Shown piece after piece: positions 20,206 to 20,345 of a DNA stretch of 20,345 nucleotides. The notes under the pieces are model-generated. The model did no database searches. It was not told the origin of the DNA and was given only the letters and a program-made list of their open reading frames with translations. The position numbers and the translations under genes are program-made. Source of the DNA: CAYRLZ01 sp964425275 (GTDB lineage: Bacteria > Hydrothermota > Tepidihabitantia > Tepidihabitantales > JBDRVQ01). The stretch covers positions 1 to 20,345 of the forward strand of contig CAYRLZ010000041.1 in NCBI GenBank assembly GCA_964425275.1, given 5' to 3'. Each line of letters begins with the position of its first letter. Within the stretch, counting starts at the first letter, position 1.

Positions 20206-20345
20206 ATGAGAGAAGATAATAACTAATTAAAAAGACCTAACCGCTTTTATTCTGACCAATCCACCCAGCATAAGAGGGAATTTTTCTTTTTGAAGGGGGG
20301 AGTGCTACAGGGGGTGCTATTGGGTATGGTATTAAATGCCCTATT
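20206..20345 (+). pseudogene. Possible interrupted YtxH-like gene running off the right edge
   Basis: A strong Shine-Dalgarno (GGGGAGG, 20194-20200) precedes ATG 20206, but the frame reads MREDNN and stops at TAA 20224-20226. In the same frame after the stop the DNA is open to the window end and gives FFFLKGGVLQGVLLGMVLNAL, a glycine-rich hydrophobic segment like the N-terminus of YtxH-type small proteins. Short hydrophilic starts such as MREDNN are common in that family. About 57 bases (20224-20280) look extra. Another frame over the same DNA is also glycine-rich, and a G6 run at 20295-20300 could hide an indel. Between 20005 and 20190 I see no gene. Confidence 0.35.

Noticed and set aside
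1..20345. CRISPR arrays, rRNA genes, transposases
   Set aside because: None seen. The only tandem repeats are the two heptamer arrays and the 24-bp duplication, none with spacers.

Overview
The window looks like chromosome of an uncultivated, moderate-GC bacterium. A candidate-phylum lineage of the WOR-3/Stahlbacteria kind is my best guess. It rests on gene style and on a membrane-protein cluster containing what I recall as a DUF6754 domain; no marker here proves it. Nearly all DNA is coding, genes overlap by 4-23 bases, and operons are compact.

Layout. (1) 1-387: an open frame cut by the window edge, then a promoter. (2) mnmA on the plus strand converges on a minus-strand operon adk-map-infA-rpmJ, a 95-aa MTH1187-type thiamine-binding protein, and a 99-aa coiled-coil protein. 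rpmJ (38 aa) is easily missed because of its size. (3) A long minus-strand unit runs pcm, tRNA-Pro(CGG), a DNA methyltransferase, a PD-(D/E)XK endonuclease, hypoxanthine phosphoribosyltransferase, adenine deaminase. It joins a type II restriction-modification module to a two-step purine-salvage pair (adenine to hypoxanthine to IMP). (4) A plus-strand operon runs sugar isomerase-like TIM barrel, 84-aa unknown, cutA, etfB, etfA. (5) A second long minus-strand unit runs sugar-1-phosphate nucleotidyltransferase, tgt, then five tightly overlapping membrane or secreted proteins: PEGA, FN3+DUF6754, a six-helix protein, a membrane-anchored domain protein, and another six-helix protein. (6) An unknown 268-aa protein converges on a secreted DJ-1/PfpI protein. 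(7) 19787-20345 holds decayed-looking coding remnants.

Three themes stand out. First, most genes at the head of an operon have a TTGACA/TATAAT-type promoter whose -10 box ends 5 or 6 bases before the start codon, with no Shine-Dalgarno, which implies leaderless mRNAs. Many operon-internal genes carry good Shine-Dalgarno sites instead. Second, seven-base tandem repeats sit at two successive gene junctions in the membrane cluster and supply protein termini. A different 24-bp duplication sits in frame inside etfA. Third, the five-gene DUF6754-type cluster is the best candidate for an undescribed system: a multi-subunit membrane complex with an extracytoplasmic and a cytoplasmic domain that may be related to each other.
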